Assembly (NCBI RefSeq): GCF_900215575.1
Contig: NZ_OBEJ01000001.1
Location: forward strand, 372,001 to 436,000
DNA from: Natronoarchaeum philippinense
GTDB taxonomy: Archaea > Halobacteriota > Halobacteria > Halobacteriales > Natronoarchaeaceae
DNA length: 64,000 nucleotides
Direction of reading: 5' to 3'
The notes under the pieces were generated by a model, which had not been told where the DNA came from, did no database searches, and was given only the letters and a program-made list of their open reading frames with translations. The stretch's first letter is position 1; every line of letters begins with the position of its first letter. Of the stretch, positions 52,622 to 61,148 are shown one piece after another. A program made the position numbers and the translations under genes.

Positions 52622-53932
52622 ATGACCGACCGGGGGGACGGAACGCTGCCGGGTGTCGACGGCGGCGCGCCCGACCAGATCGTCCTCCACGTCGATATGG
52701 ACTGCTTTTATGCCGCCTGCGAGCGCCTGCGCGAACCCGAACTTGAGGGCGAACCGCTCGTCGTCGGGATGGGCTACGAGCCCGGCGACGACATCGGCGC
52801 GGTCGCGACGGCGAGTTACGAGGCCCGCGAGCACGGCGTCGAGAGCGCACAGGCCATCTCGACGGCGCTGGAACGGCTCCCGAGGAAGGCTGATCCCGAC
52901 AACGGCGACCCCGCGGGCTACTACCGACCGGTCGATCTCGACTACTACTCGGAGATCGCCGCCGAGGTCAAAGCGATCCTCCACGACTGCGCCGACGTGG
53001 TTCGGGAGGTCAGCATCGACGAAGCGTATCTCGATGTCACCGACCGTACCGGCTGGAGCGTCGCCGAGGGGTTCGCGCGCCACGTGAAAAATCGGATCGA
53101 GCGCGAGGTCGGCGTCGTCGCCAGCGTCGGCGTCGCGCCCACGCTCAGCGCCGCGAAAGTCGCCAGTGACCGGGACAAGCCCGACGGGCTCGTCGTCGTC
53201 GAGCCCGGTGAGGTCGCCGATTTCTTCGCCCCGCTCGACATCGAGGCGGTCCACGGCGTCGGGCCGGTGACCGCCCGCGAACTCCGCGAGATGGGGATCG
53301 AAACGGCCGGTGATCTCGCTGCCGCCGATCCTCACGAACTCGAATCCCGCTTTGGCGAGCGCGGGAGAGAACTGTACGACCGCGCGCGTGGCGCCGACGA
53401 CCGCGCGGTGACGCCGACGGGCGATCCAAAGAGCCTCTCGCGGGAGTCGGCGTTCGCCGAGGCCGTCGAGGACGCCGACCGGAAGCGCGACCAGCTCCGA
53501 GCGCTCGCGGAAGCCGTCGCCGACCGCGCCAGCCGCGAGGGCGCCCAGTACCGGACGATCGGCGTCAAGGCCGTGACGCCGCCCTACGACATCAACACGC
53601 GTGAGCGATCGCTGCCCGGGCCCGTCGAGGACGCCGATCTCGTCGAGGAGATCGCACTGGAACTATTCGCGGAGTTCGACGACGAGCCGGTCCGGAAAGT
53701 CGGCGTCAGGCTGTCGAACCTCTCGTTTGCAGGGGGCGAGCAGGCACGGTTGACGGGCTGGGACGGCGTCGATCGTTCGGGAGCAGAGGACCAACAGGCC
53801 ACGGTGGACGCCGACGGGCCGGCTGCTGACGCACCAGTCGACGACGCCGAGACAGCTACCGACGAGGACGCCGAAGTGCAGGACGCGAACGGCCCGAACA
53901 CGGCGGGCCAGTCGTCACTTGCGGACTTTTAG
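52622..53932 (+). CDS. dinB: DNA polymerase IV (Y family)
   Basis: 436 residues. Catalytic acidic residues lie in HVDMDCFYAACE and in EVSIDEAYLDVTD; helix-hairpin-helix motifs in VHGVGPVTARELREMGI. The C-terminal little-finger domain is followed by about 60 acidic low-complexity residues ending in QSSLADF, a PCNA-binding PIP box. It copies past damaged bases with low fidelity. Neighbours pstS and dnaJ have separate promoters. Confidence 0.94.
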   Translation: MTDRGDGTLPGVDGGAPDQIVLHVDMDCFYAACERLREPELEGEPLVVGMGYEPGDDIGAVATASYEAREHGVESAQAISTALERLPRKADPDNGDPAGYYRPVDLDYYSEIAAEVKAILHDCADVVREVSIDEAYLDVTDRTGWSVAEGFARHVKNRIEREVGVVASVGVAPTLSAAKVASDRDKPDGLVVVEPGEVADFFAPLDIEAVHGVGPVTARELREMGIETAGDLAAADPHELESRFGERGRELYDRARGADDRAVTPTGDPKSLSRESAFAEAVEDADRKRDQLRALAEAVADRASREGAQYRTIGVKAVTPPYDINTRERSLPGPVEDADLVEEIALELFAEFDDEPVRKVGVRLSNLSFAGGEQARLTGWDGVDRSGAEDQQATVDADGPAADAPVDDAETATDEDAEVQDANGPNTAGQSSLADF

Positions 53933-53987
53933 CGTATTCCTTGCAATTATATGGTTGCATATCCTTTGCGTCGGTAAACGGGTCTCT

Positions 53988-55391
53988 ATGACGAAGGATT
54001 TCTACGATCTGCTCGGTATCGACGACGATGCCTCGAAAGACGAGGTCCGAGACGCGTTCCGGGAGATGGTCCAGGAGTACCACCCCGACCGGAACGACGA
54101 CCCCCGAGCGACTGCGCAGTTCACTGCCATCAAGAAAGCCTACGACACGCTCAAAGATCCCTCTGAGCGCCAGTCCTACGACCGGCTCGGGCACACGACC
54201 TACGTCGCAAAGCGCATGGACGGGATGCCCGATCCGAGCAGCTGGCCGTCCGACGACGAGGACGGCGCTTCCTCGACCAGTTCCACGTCGAGCACTGGAT
54301 CCTCGCGCACGTCGAGTTCCGGTACGTCGAGCACGACCGGCACATCCGGCAGCTCGACCTCACGGTCGACAGGCTCCAGCTCGTCCCGATCGACGACTGG
54401 ATCGTCGAGTTCCGCCCGAACCGGTTCGGGGACGAGCAGTTCGCGCTCCAGTTCCAGCACGTCGAACTCGTCTCGCTCGGGGTCGTCGAGCACTTCGCGG
54501 TCCAGCACTGGATCGTCACGATCCAGTTCGTCGGGAACCGCCTCGAGTTCGTCCGGTTCCACCCGCTCCGGATCGTCGACCTCATCGCGCTCTGGTTCGA
54601 GCACCACCGGTTCCGGATCGTCGAGAACCAGTGCAAGCGCATCCGCCAACGCAACAACGAACTCGGCGAGCGCAAGTGGTTCGACCGTCGGCGACGGCGG
54701 CACCGCGCAAGCCAGCGGTGCTGACGCCGCCGCGGCCGCGGCCGGCGGATCGACCGGGACGGCTGGCGGTGCGACCGGCTCGGCCGACGACGCGGCAGCG
54801 AGCGAAGACGCCGGCGGCGTCGCCGCACTGTTGTTCGATAACGCGCTGGCGAACTGGTTCAAGACGGCCTCGCTGGGCTGGCCGCTGATTTTCCTCTCGA
54901 TCGCGCTGTACGTCGGCGGCGTCGGCTACTACGGCTACGCCAACCGGTCGGGACTGTCGACGCTGGCCGGCGAACTCCGGACTGCTGGCACAGACGTGGA
55001 GGCACTGCGAGCGGTGCTCAGCAGCGGACGCTACGGCGTCACGTCGGGTTGGGAGTACGTCAACTCCGTCACGGTCGGCGGAGTCGGCGGCGCCGCGGGC
55101 GGGCTGTTCGTCGCCGGAGCGGCGCTCATGCCGATCGTCTTCCTCGTCGTGATCAGGAAGACCCGCCAGTACTACGGGTGGGACCCCTCGTATCTGTACG
55201 TCCTCGGCGTCGTCACGCCCGTAATCGGCCTCGGTGTCAGCGCCGCGGTCGGCACCGGCGCCGTGGCGTCGATCTCGGCCGTGCCGCTGGCGGTCGAACT
55301 GCTGTGTTACGGCGTCGTTCCGGGGCTGGCGATCGCGGGCTTGCTCGGTCGCGGATTCGTCTGGCCGCGGCTCAAAGCGATTCGGTCGTAA
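53988..55391 (+). CDS. DnaJ-domain protein with Ser-rich linker and membrane C-terminus
   Basis: 467 residues. The J domain spans 1-70 (FYDLLGIDDDASKDEVRDAF, HPD at 32-34). Residues about 92-245 are a low-complexity linker of mostly Ser with Thr, Gly and Arg, then an Ala/Gly-rich stretch to about 285. Residues 285-467 contain four or five hydrophobic segments. There is no zinc finger or client-binding domain, so it is not the chaperone DnaJ itself; it could recruit DnaK to a membrane. The linker keeps GC3 bias and frame. TTATAT (53947-53952) is the likely TATA box. Confidence 0.8.
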   Translation: MTKDFYDLLGIDDDASKDEVRDAFREMVQEYHPDRNDDPRATAQFTAIKKAYDTLKDPSERQSYDRLGHTTYVAKRMDGMPDPSSWPSDDEDGASSTSSTSSTGSSRTSSSGTSSTTGTSGSSTSRSTGSSSSRSTTGSSSSARTGSGTSSSRSSSSTSNSSRSGSSSTSRSSTGSSRSSSSGTASSSSGSTRSGSSTSSRSGSSTTGSGSSRTSASASANATTNSASASGSTVGDGGTAQASGADAAAAAAGGSTGTAGGATGSADDAAASEDAGGVAALLFDNALANWFKTASLGWPLIFLSIALYVGGVGYYGYANRSGLSTLAGELRTAGTDVEALRAVLSSGRYGVTSGWEYVNSVTVGGVGGAAGGLFVAGAALMPIVFLVVIRKTRQYYGWDPSYLYVLGVVTPVIGLGVSAAVGTGAVASISAVPLAVELLCYGVVPGLAIAGLLGRGFVWPRLKAIRS

Positions 55392-55404
55392 CCGCGCTGT
55401 TCAG

Positions 55405-55638
55405 CTACTCCTGATTTCGCTTCGCGTACGCAAACACCGCCAGCGCGACGACGATCCAGACGACCGCACCGACCCGGACCGCAAAGAGCGCTCGGGACTG
55501 CCACGTCGGCAGTGAGACTGGGATCGACAGCGCGGCGACGGTCGGGGCGCCGACGAGGATCGTACAGACGAATGTCGTCTGCATCACCCAGCCGAAGTCG
55601 ACGCCGTCGGGATCGGTTCGCTCGACTGGCTCAGGCAC
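55405..55638 (-). CDS. DUF5822-like small membrane protein
   Basis: 77 residues. MPEPVERTDPDGVDFGWVMQ followed by two hydrophobic segments (about 20-40 and 50-70) and a basic end (AKRNQE). The N-terminal sequence fits the haloarchaeal DUF5822 family as I remember it; function unknown. Its promoter candidate is TTCAAGAG (minus strand, about 55660-55667). Confidence 0.7.
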   Translation of the reverse strand: MPEPVERTDPDGVDFGWVMQTTFVCTILVGAPTVAALSIPVSLPTWQSRALFAVRVGAVVWIVVALAVFAYAKRNQE

Positions 55639-55671
55639 ACACGAGAGTTTTCGGCCTGTTCTCTTGAACCT

Positions 55672-55911
55672 TTACAGAAGCGGCTGAGCGCCGAGGTAGA
55701 CACCGACGCCGAGCACGGCGACGCCGATGATGCGAACGACCCAGCGCGCGCGGTCACCAACAGTGCGATCCTCGCCGTACTCGCCGTGGCGTCCGGTGTC
55801 GGCGCCGTAGAGGACGAACTGCAGGCGCACGACCGCTGCGGGCGCGACGACGGCTCCGAGCCCGATACCGATCGCCAGCACTGCCGCCAGCGTGTTGCGA
55901 ACGTCGACCAT
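55672..55911 (-). CDS. Small membrane protein
   Basis: 79 residues. Two hydrophobic segments (about 8-30 and 58-76) with a polar loop between them (YGADTGRHGEYGEDRTVGDRAR). The TATA box (CTTTATC on the minus strand, about 55936-55942) lies at leaderless distance. Family not recognised. It precedes the DUF5822 gene by 33 bases and may share its transcript. Confidence 0.6.
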   Translation of the reverse strand: MVDVRNTLAAVLAIGIGLGAVVAPAAVVRLQFVLYGADTGRHGEYGEDRTVGDRARWVVRIIGVAVLGVGVYLGAQPLL

Positions 55912-56005
55912 GCGCGCCGATTATCGCGCGGGCGGGATAAAGCCACGTCACGCGACGACGGCCGGCAACCGTGGTTCTATACTGCAGTGGGGTCTACGCC
56001 CGGGT

Positions 56006-56821
56006 ATGCCAACGACGGTCCGAGACGTCCGCGCGAAGGCGGGCGAGGAGCCGATCACGATGCTGACCGCGTACGACGCGCCGGCCGCAACGATGGTCGA
56101 CGAGGCGGGAATCGACGTGATTCTCGTCGGCGACAGCGTGGGCAACGCGGCGCTCGGCCACGACTCGACGCTGCCGGTCACGGTCGACGAGATGGCGAGC
56201 CACACCGCCGCCGTCGCCCGCGGCACCGAGGACGCGCTGGTCGTCGCCGACATGCCCTTCTTGAGCATCGGAACGAGCCGCGAGGCCAGCGTCGAGAACG
56301 CCGGCCGAATGCTCAAGGAGGCCGACGCTGACGCGGTGAAAATCGAAAGCGGCCCACACACCGTCGAACTGACCGACCAACTGGTCGATCTGGGCATCCC
56401 AGTGATGGCCCACCTCGGACTGACGCCCCAGCGCGTCAAGGAACTTGGCGGGTACACCCGGCAGGGTACCGACGAGGAGTCCGCCCGAGAAATTCTCGAC
56501 CTCGCGCACGCCCACGAGGACGCCGGGGCGTTCTCGCTGGTGCTCGAACACGTCCCCGCGAACCTGGCCGCTCGGGTCACGGAAGAACTGTCGATCCCGA
56601 CCATCGGCATCGGCGCCGGCCCGGAGGTCGACGGACAGGTGCTCGTGTACAACGACGTGGTCGGGCTGAGCGAGCGCCCGCCGCCCTTCGCCGAGCAGTT
56701 CGGCGACGCTCGCAGCGAGATCGAGCGTGCGGTCGAGGGGTACAAAGACGCCGTCGAGAGCGGGGAGTACCCCGCCGAGGAACACAGCCACTACGCCGAG
56801 GACTTAGAGGAGTTGTACTGA
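56006..56821 (+). CDS. panB: 3-methyl-2-oxobutanoate hydroxymethyltransferase
   Basis: 271 residues from ATG 56006, the usual PanB length. ITMLTAYDAPAATMVDEAGIDVILVGDSVG and MPFLSIGTSREASVENAGRM hold the Mg and ketopantoate-binding residues; MAHLGLTPQRVKELGGYTRQG and IPTIGIGAGPEVDGQVLVYND are conserved. It forms ketopantoate, a precursor of coenzyme A. Its last codons and stop are duplicated in the following 22 bases. Other pantothenate genes are not in the window. Confidence 0.95.
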   Translation: MPTTVRDVRAKAGEEPITMLTAYDAPAATMVDEAGIDVILVGDSVGNAALGHDSTLPVTVDEMASHTAAVARGTEDALVVADMPFLSIGTSREASVENAGRMLKEADADAVKIESGPHTVELTDQLVDLGIPVMAHLGLTPQRVKELGGYTRQGTDEESAREILDLAHAHEDAGAFSLVLEHVPANLAARVTEELSIPTIGIGAGPEVDGQVLVYNDVVGLSERPPPFAEQFGDARSEIERAVEGYKDAVESGEYPAEEHSHYAEDLEELY

Positions 56822-56848
56822 GCCGATAGAGGTGTTGTACTGAGCCGG
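56805..56848. repeat. 22-bp imperfect tandem duplication across the panB stop
   Basis: Two copies, 56805-56826 and 56827-56848, read TAGAGGAGTTGTACTGAGCC with two differences between copies (A/T at unit position 7 and A/G at the last position). The first contains the panB stop TGA 56819-56821. Confidence 0.85.
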
Positions 56849-56852
56849 CGGG

Positions 56853-57644
56853 TTACTCGAGGGTTCCGTTGGCTTCCAGCCCGTCGATAAATCGACGCAG
56901 GACGCTGTTGAACGCGCCGGGCCGTTCGAGCATCGCAAGATGTGCGGCGTCCTCGATGGCGGCGTAGGCGGAATCGGGCAGGTTCTCCGCGAGATACTCG
57001 TGGTACCACGGCGGCGTCAACTGATCTTCGGCGCCACAGACCGCGAGCGCCGGGGCGTCTACCCGGTGTAGCTCCCCTCGAACGTCGAACTCGTTGACCG
57101 TCCGGAAATCGCGTCGGACGACATCCTGTCCCGTCGCGCGGAACATCTCGCTCGACGCGTCCCGCAGTTCGTCGTCGGCGTCGTGAAACAGCCGATCCGG
57201 CCCGTGGAGGAACTCGACCGCTCGGTCGAAGTCGTCGTCGAGCCACGCCAGCAGGTCGTCGAGAACCGAGAGCTTTGCGCCGGTGCCGGCGAGCACGATC
57301 GCACGGGGGTCGTACTCGCGTTCGAGCGCGACGTGGAGCAACACCGCCCCGCCCAGCGAGTTGCCCACCAGCACTCCGGCGTCGACCTCGCGGGCGACCG
57401 CGATCACGTCGTCGGCGTACATCGACAGCGTCGAGTAGCCCGGATCGGCGTCGACGTCCTCGGAGTCGCCGTGCCCGCTGAGATCGACGGCGACGACCGG
57501 GTACTCGTCGGCGAGTCTGGCTTGGCTCTTCCAGACGGAACTCGACCCGCCGCTGCCGTGGACGAACACGATCGGCGGGCCGTCGGCGCCTCGATCGAAC
57601 CGGCGATACGCCGTTGTCCGACCGTGATGAGAAACCGAGTGCAT
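56853..57644 (-). CDS. Alpha/beta hydrolase (Ser nucleophile)
   Basis: 263 residues from ATG 57644. HGSGGSSSVWKSQARL is the oxyanion loop, Ser96 in VGNSLGGAVLLH the nucleophile, CGAEDQLTPPWY the acid and EDAAHLAMLERP the His. The cap is short. It resembles esterases and 3-oxoadipate enol-lactonase-like proteins; the substrate is unknown. Converges on panB. Confidence 0.85.
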   Translation of the reverse strand: MHSVSHHGRTTAYRRFDRGADGPPIVFVHGSGGSSSVWKSQARLADEYPVVAVDLSGHGDSEDVDADPGYSTLSMYADDVIAVAREVDAGVLVGNSLGGAVLLHVALEREYDPRAIVLAGTGAKLSVLDDLLAWLDDDFDRAVEFLHGPDRLFHDADDELRDASSEMFRATGQDVVRRDFRTVNEFDVRGELHRVDAPALAVCGAEDQLTPPWYHEYLAENLPDSAYAAIEDAAHLAMLERPGAFNSVLRRFIDGLEANGTLE

Positions 57645-57782
57645 GAGAATACGTTGACTCGTTCGGGACATAAACCCTCGCCGTCGAGGGATGCTGTCCG
57701 CTAATCGATCCGTATCCAGTGTGAACCGCATTTCATCCGATAGTCCAGAACCCCCCGTTATCGGCCGCATTTCAGCACAATA

Positions 57783-57790
57783 TTTATATA
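57783..57790 (+). promoter_or_regulatory. TATA box of the DUF7127-cdc48 operon
   Basis: TTTATATA, the strongest TATA box in the window, 28-35 bases before ATG 57818. Confidence 0.7.
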
Positions 57791-57799
57791 CTATGCTAA

Positions 57800-57814
57800 C
57801 TAACCTGTGGTTAG
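57800..57814 (+). promoter_or_regulatory. Palindromic operator candidate of the DUF7127-cdc48 operon
   Basis: CTAACC (57800-57805), TGT, GGTTAG (57809-57814) is a perfect inverted repeat between the TATA box and the start codon, covering the expected transcription start. A protein bound here would block transcription, so repression is likely. Confidence 0.55.
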
Positions 57815-57817
57815 GAA

Positions 57818-58060
57818 ATGAACGTAGAACAGCTCTCGGAGCGCGAGGGACAGCACGCCCGACGCTTCGAATACGACGACAGGACAGAGATCGTCGCCGA
57901 CTTGGGGGTCGGCGTCGAGGGGAACGTTGACGTACTCGACGACGCGGTGATCGTCGTGACCGAGGAGGGCGAACAGCTCGAACTCGACGTGCCCGAAACG
58001 GGTGCGGAAGCGTTTATCAAAAACGGCGTCCTCACCATCGAACTGGAGGCCGAGGCATGA
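57818..58060 (+). CDS. DUF7127-like small protein (Hsp20-like beta fold)
   Basis: 80 residues. [46 protein letters not shown] and [13 protein letters not shown] alternates like the beta-sandwich of small heat-shock proteins, and the ending NGVLTIEL is the Hsp20 signature strand. I recall the family as DUF7127, coded before cdc48 in haloarchaea. Its stop overlaps the cdc48 start (ATGA 58057-58060). It may help feed substrates to the ATPase. Confidence 0.7.
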   Translation: MNVEQLSEREGQHARRFEYDDRTEIVADLGVGVEGNVDVLDDAVIVVTEEGEQLELDVPETGAEAFIKNGVLTIELEAEA

Positions 58061-60318
58061 AACTCTCCGTAAAACCACTCAAACAGAAAGACGCCGGCCG
58101 AGGGCTCGCGGCGGTCGACCGCGGATCGATGCGCGAACTCGACCTCGAAAACGGCGACTACATCGTCATCGAGGGCGGCGACGGGAACCGCGCGGTCGCC
58201 CGCGTCTGGCCCGGCTACCCCGAAGACGAGGGGCAAGGGATCATTCGTATCGACGGACGACTCCGTCAGGAGGCCGGCGTCGGCATCGACGACAGCGTCA
58301 CCGTCGAGAAGGCCGACGTGCAGCCCGCGACCAGCGTGACGGTCGCGCTCCCCCAGAACCTTCGCATCCGGGGGAACATCGGCCCGCTCGTGCGCGACAA
58401 GCTCAGCGGGCAGGCCGTCACCGAAGGCCAGACCGTTCCCTTCCCGCTGTCGTTCGGTCCGATGTCGGGCAACGGTCGGTCGGTGCCTCTGAAGATCGCA
58501 AACAGCGAACCGAGCGGCACGGTCGTCATCACCGACTCGACCGACATCCAGATCAGCGAGACGCCCGCCGAGCAGATCAGCGCCGAGGGCCCCACCAGCG
58601 AGGGGACCCCGAGCGTCACCTACGAAGACATCGGCGGCCTCGACGACGAGCTAGAGCAGGTCCGCGAGATGATCGAACTGCCGATGCGTCACCCCGAGCT
58701 GTTCCAGCAGCTCGGCATCGACCCGCCCAAGGGCGTCCTGCTGCACGGGCCGCCCGGCACCGGGAAGACGCTGATGGCGAAAGCCGTCGCCAACGAGGTC
58801 GACGCCCACTTCGATACGATCTCCGGACCGGAGATCATGTCGAAGTACTACGGCGAGTCCGAAGAGCAGCTCCGCGAGGTGTTCGAGGAGGCCGAAGAGA
58901 ACGCCCCCTCGATCATCTTCATCGACGAAATCGACTCGATCGCGCCCAAGCGCGAGGAAGCCGGCGGCGACGTCGAACGCCGCGTGGTCGCCCAACTGCT
59001 GAGCCTGATGGACGGGCTCGAAGAGCGCGGGCAGGTGACAGTCATCGCGGCCACGAACCGCGTCGACGCCATCGACCCCGCCCTGCGCCGTGGCGGCCGG
59101 TTCGACCGCGAGATCGAAATCTCCGTCCCCGACAAGGACGGCCGACAGGAGATCCTGCAGGTCCACACCCGCGGGATGCCGCTGTCGGACTCGATCGACC
59201 TCGAATCGTACGCCGAGAACACCCACGGCTTCGTCGGCGCCGACCTCGCCTCGCTGACCAAAGAGAGCGCGATGAACGCCCTGCGGCGGGTCCGCCCCGA
59301 CATCGACCTCGAAGCCGAGGAGATCGACGCCGAAGTCCTCGACTCGCTACAGGTCACCGAACAGGACTTCAAGGAGGCGCTGAAGGGGATCGAACCCTCG
59401 GCGCTCCGCGAGGTGTTCGTCGAGGTGCCCGACGTGACGTGGAATCAGGTCGGCGGCCTCGACGACACCAAAGAGCGCCTGCGCGAGACGATCCAGTGGC
59501 CGTTGGAGTACCCCGAAGTGTTCGAGACGATGGACATGGAGGCCGCGAAAGGCGTCTTGCTGTACGGCCCGCCGGGGACCGGTAAGACGCTGATGGCCAA
59601 AGCAGTCGCCAACGAGGCCGACTCGAACTTCATCTCGATCAAGGGCCCCGAACTCCTCTCGAAGTGGGTCGGCGAGTCCGAGGAAGGCGTCCGCGAGGTG
59701 TTCAGCAAGGCCCGGGAGAACGCCCCGACCGTGGTGTTCTTCGACGAGATCGACTCGATCGCCACCGAACGCGGAAGCGGCGGCGGCGACTCGAACGTCG
59801 GCGAGCGCGTCGTCTCCCAGCTGCTGACCGAGCTCGATGGGCTCGAACAGCTGGAGGACGTCGTCGTGATCGCCACGACCAACCGTCCGGACCTGATCGA
59901 CTCGGCGCTGTTGCGCCCCGGCCGACTCGACCGGCACGTCCACGTGCCGGTGCCCGACGAGGACGCCCGCAAGGCGATCTTCGAGGTCCACACCCGGAAC
60001 AAGCCGCTGGCCGAGGACGTCGACCTCGACTGGCTGGCCCGCGAGACCGAGGGGTACGTCGGCGCCGACATCGAGGCGATCACGCGCGAGGCCTCGATGG
60101 CGGCCTCCCGGGAGTTCATCAACTCGGTCGAGCCCGAGGAGATCGGCGAAAGCGTCGGCAACGTCCGAATCAGCCGCGAGCACTTCGAGGCGGCGCTCGA
60201 CGAGGTCGGCCCGAGCGTCACCCCCGAAGTCCGCGAGCGCTACGAGGAACTCGAAAGCGAACTCGAACGGACCGAGCCGGACACCCGCGAGGGCGACGTT
60301 ACCCGGACGTTCCAGTGA
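58057..60318 (+). CDS. cdc48: Cdc48/VCP-type AAA+ ATPase
   Basis: 753 residues. An N-terminal double-psi barrel (about 1-180) is followed by two AAA modules: Walker A GPPGTGKT at 231-238 and 504-511, Walker [10 protein letters not shown] and VVFFDEIDS, and pore loops KYYGESE and KWVGESE. It unfolds proteins for degradation or remodelling, probably with the proteasome. The acidic C-terminus ends in VTRTFQ and lacks a clear HbYX motif. Co-translated with the DUF7127 gene. Confidence 0.96.
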   Translation: MKLSVKPLKQKDAGRGLAAVDRGSMRELDLENGDYIVIEGGDGNRAVARVWPGYPEDEGQGIIRIDGRLRQEAGVGIDDSVTVEKADVQPATSVTVALPQNLRIRGNIGPLVRDKLSGQAVTEGQTVPFPLSFGPMSGNGRSVPLKIANSEPSGTVVITDSTDIQISETPAEQISAEGPTSEGTPSVTYEDIGGLDDELEQVREMIELPMRHPELFQQLGIDPPKGVLLHGPPGTGKTLMAKAVANEVDAHFDTISGPEIMSKYYGESEEQLREVFEEAEENAPSIIFIDEIDSIAPKREEAGGDVERRVVAQLLSLMDGLEERGQVTVIAATNRVDAIDPALRRGGRFDREIEISVPDKDGRQEILQVHTRGMPLSDSIDLESYAENTHGFVGADLASLTKESAMNALRRVRPDIDLEAEEIDAEVLDSLQVTEQDFKEALKGIEPSALREVFVEVPDVTWNQVGGLDDTKERLRETIQWPLEYPEVFETMDMEAAKGVLLYGPPGTGKTLMAKAVANEADSNFISIKGPELLSKWVGESEEGVREVFSKARENAPTVVFFDEIDSIATERGSGGGDSNVGERVVSQLLTELDGLEQLEDVVVIATTNRPDLIDSALLRPGRLDRHVHVPVPDEDARKAIFEVHTRNKPLAEDVDLDWLARETEGYVGADIEAITREASMAASREFINSVEPEEIGESVGNVRISREHFEAALDEVGPSVTPEVRERYEELESELERTEPDTREGDVTRTFQ

Positions 60319-60407
60319 CGCTCTCGCCGGGCGACGCCGTCGGCCCGCGGTGATTTCGCTGTCTCCGCAGTGACGCCCCAGCCGCCTTTTTTGCGATCGG
60401 GGTCGAC

Positions 60408-60770
60408 ATGGCTCTCGTGTACTCGAAAGTCAGCATTGACGACGTAGAGGAACGATCAATCGAGGATATCGAGCCGGGTCTCAAATCGGTCGGCTACGAG
60501 ACTCGCCCCGATCAGATGCGCCCCAGCGTCTGGGAGTTCGAGGAAGGAGAGCAGACCAACCACCACTACCACGAGCACCAAGAGGAGCTGTACCTCGTAC
60601 TCGACGGGCGATTCCACGTCGTCGTGGGCGACGACAAGTTCGACCTCGAACCCGAGGACGTGCTCGTCGTCGAGCCGTCGGCCGAGCGCCAACTGACCGC
60701 CCTAGAGACGGGGCGGCTGTTCGTCGTCGGCGCGCCGAACGAGCCCGACGACGCCGTCGTCGTCGATTAG
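60408..60770 (+). CDS. Cupin domain protein
   Basis: 120 residues. Motif 1 is HHYHEHQEELYLVLDGRF with three His and a Glu for metal, and motif 2 PEDVLVVEPSAERQL. Unlike the cupin at 7364, metal ligands are complete. It could be a mannose-6-phosphate-isomerase-like enzyme or a metal-dependent sensor. Its stop overlaps the convergent stop of the next gene (bases 60767-60770). Confidence 0.8.
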   Translation: MALVYSKVSIDDVEERSIEDIEPGLKSVGYETRPDQMRPSVWEFEEGEQTNHHYHEHQEELYLVLDGRFHVVVGDDKFDLEPEDVLVVEPSAERQLTALETGRLFVVGAPNEPDDAVVVD

Positions 60771-61096
60771 AACTGATACCGCCGCTCGTCTTTCTGTTGG
60801 GCCTGCGGGAACTGCGCGCCGCCGGTCATCTCCTCGTAGGTCATCCCCGAGAGGTACTCGTCGTAGGTCACGTCGTAGGCGCTCCGGAGGTGGAAATCTA
60901 GCTTGCCGGACTCGACGGTGCTCTGGAACAGCAGGCTGACCGCCTCTTCGAGCACGTCTTCGGCGTCCTCGGCGTCGAGCGCGGTCAGGAGCATGGTCAG
61001 TTCCCGGCGGGTTCCCTCGTCGAGGTCGATGTCGAGCTGTTCGTCCACGTCCTCGTAGGTCTCCTCGACGTCGTCCGTCAGGTCGTCGAGACTCAT
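60767..61096 (-). CDS. Conserved acidic haloarchaeal protein
   Basis: 109 residues. DDLTDDVEETYEDVDEQLDIDLD is a strongly acidic helix; ELTMLLTALDAEDAEDVLEEAVSLLFQSTVESGKLDFHLRSAYDVTYDEYLSGMTYEEMTGG follows, a highly regular helical pattern I recall as conserved in haloarchaea without a named function. The end is Gln/Arg-rich. Four bases overlap the cupin's stop in the other strand. Confidence 0.7.
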   Translation of the reverse strand: MSLDDLTDDVEETYEDVDEQLDIDLDEGTRRELTMLLTALDAEDAEDVLEEAVSLLFQSTVESGKLDFHLRSAYDVTYDEYLSGMTYEEMTGGAQFPQAQQKDERRYQF

Positions 61097-61148
61097 ACCC
61101 TACGTACGGACGAGCCGGCAGAAACGCGTTTCGGCTGCGGGACGGCGG

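Noticed and set aside
54151..54862. Two long antisense reading frames (about 220 codons) opposite the Ser-rich DnaJ linker, one of them acidic like a halophile protein
   Set aside because: Ser codons such as TCG and AGC read as Arg, Ala, Leu or Asp/Glu-like codons in the other strand, so long frames arise from composition; the sense frame has the J domain, membrane segments and a promoter.
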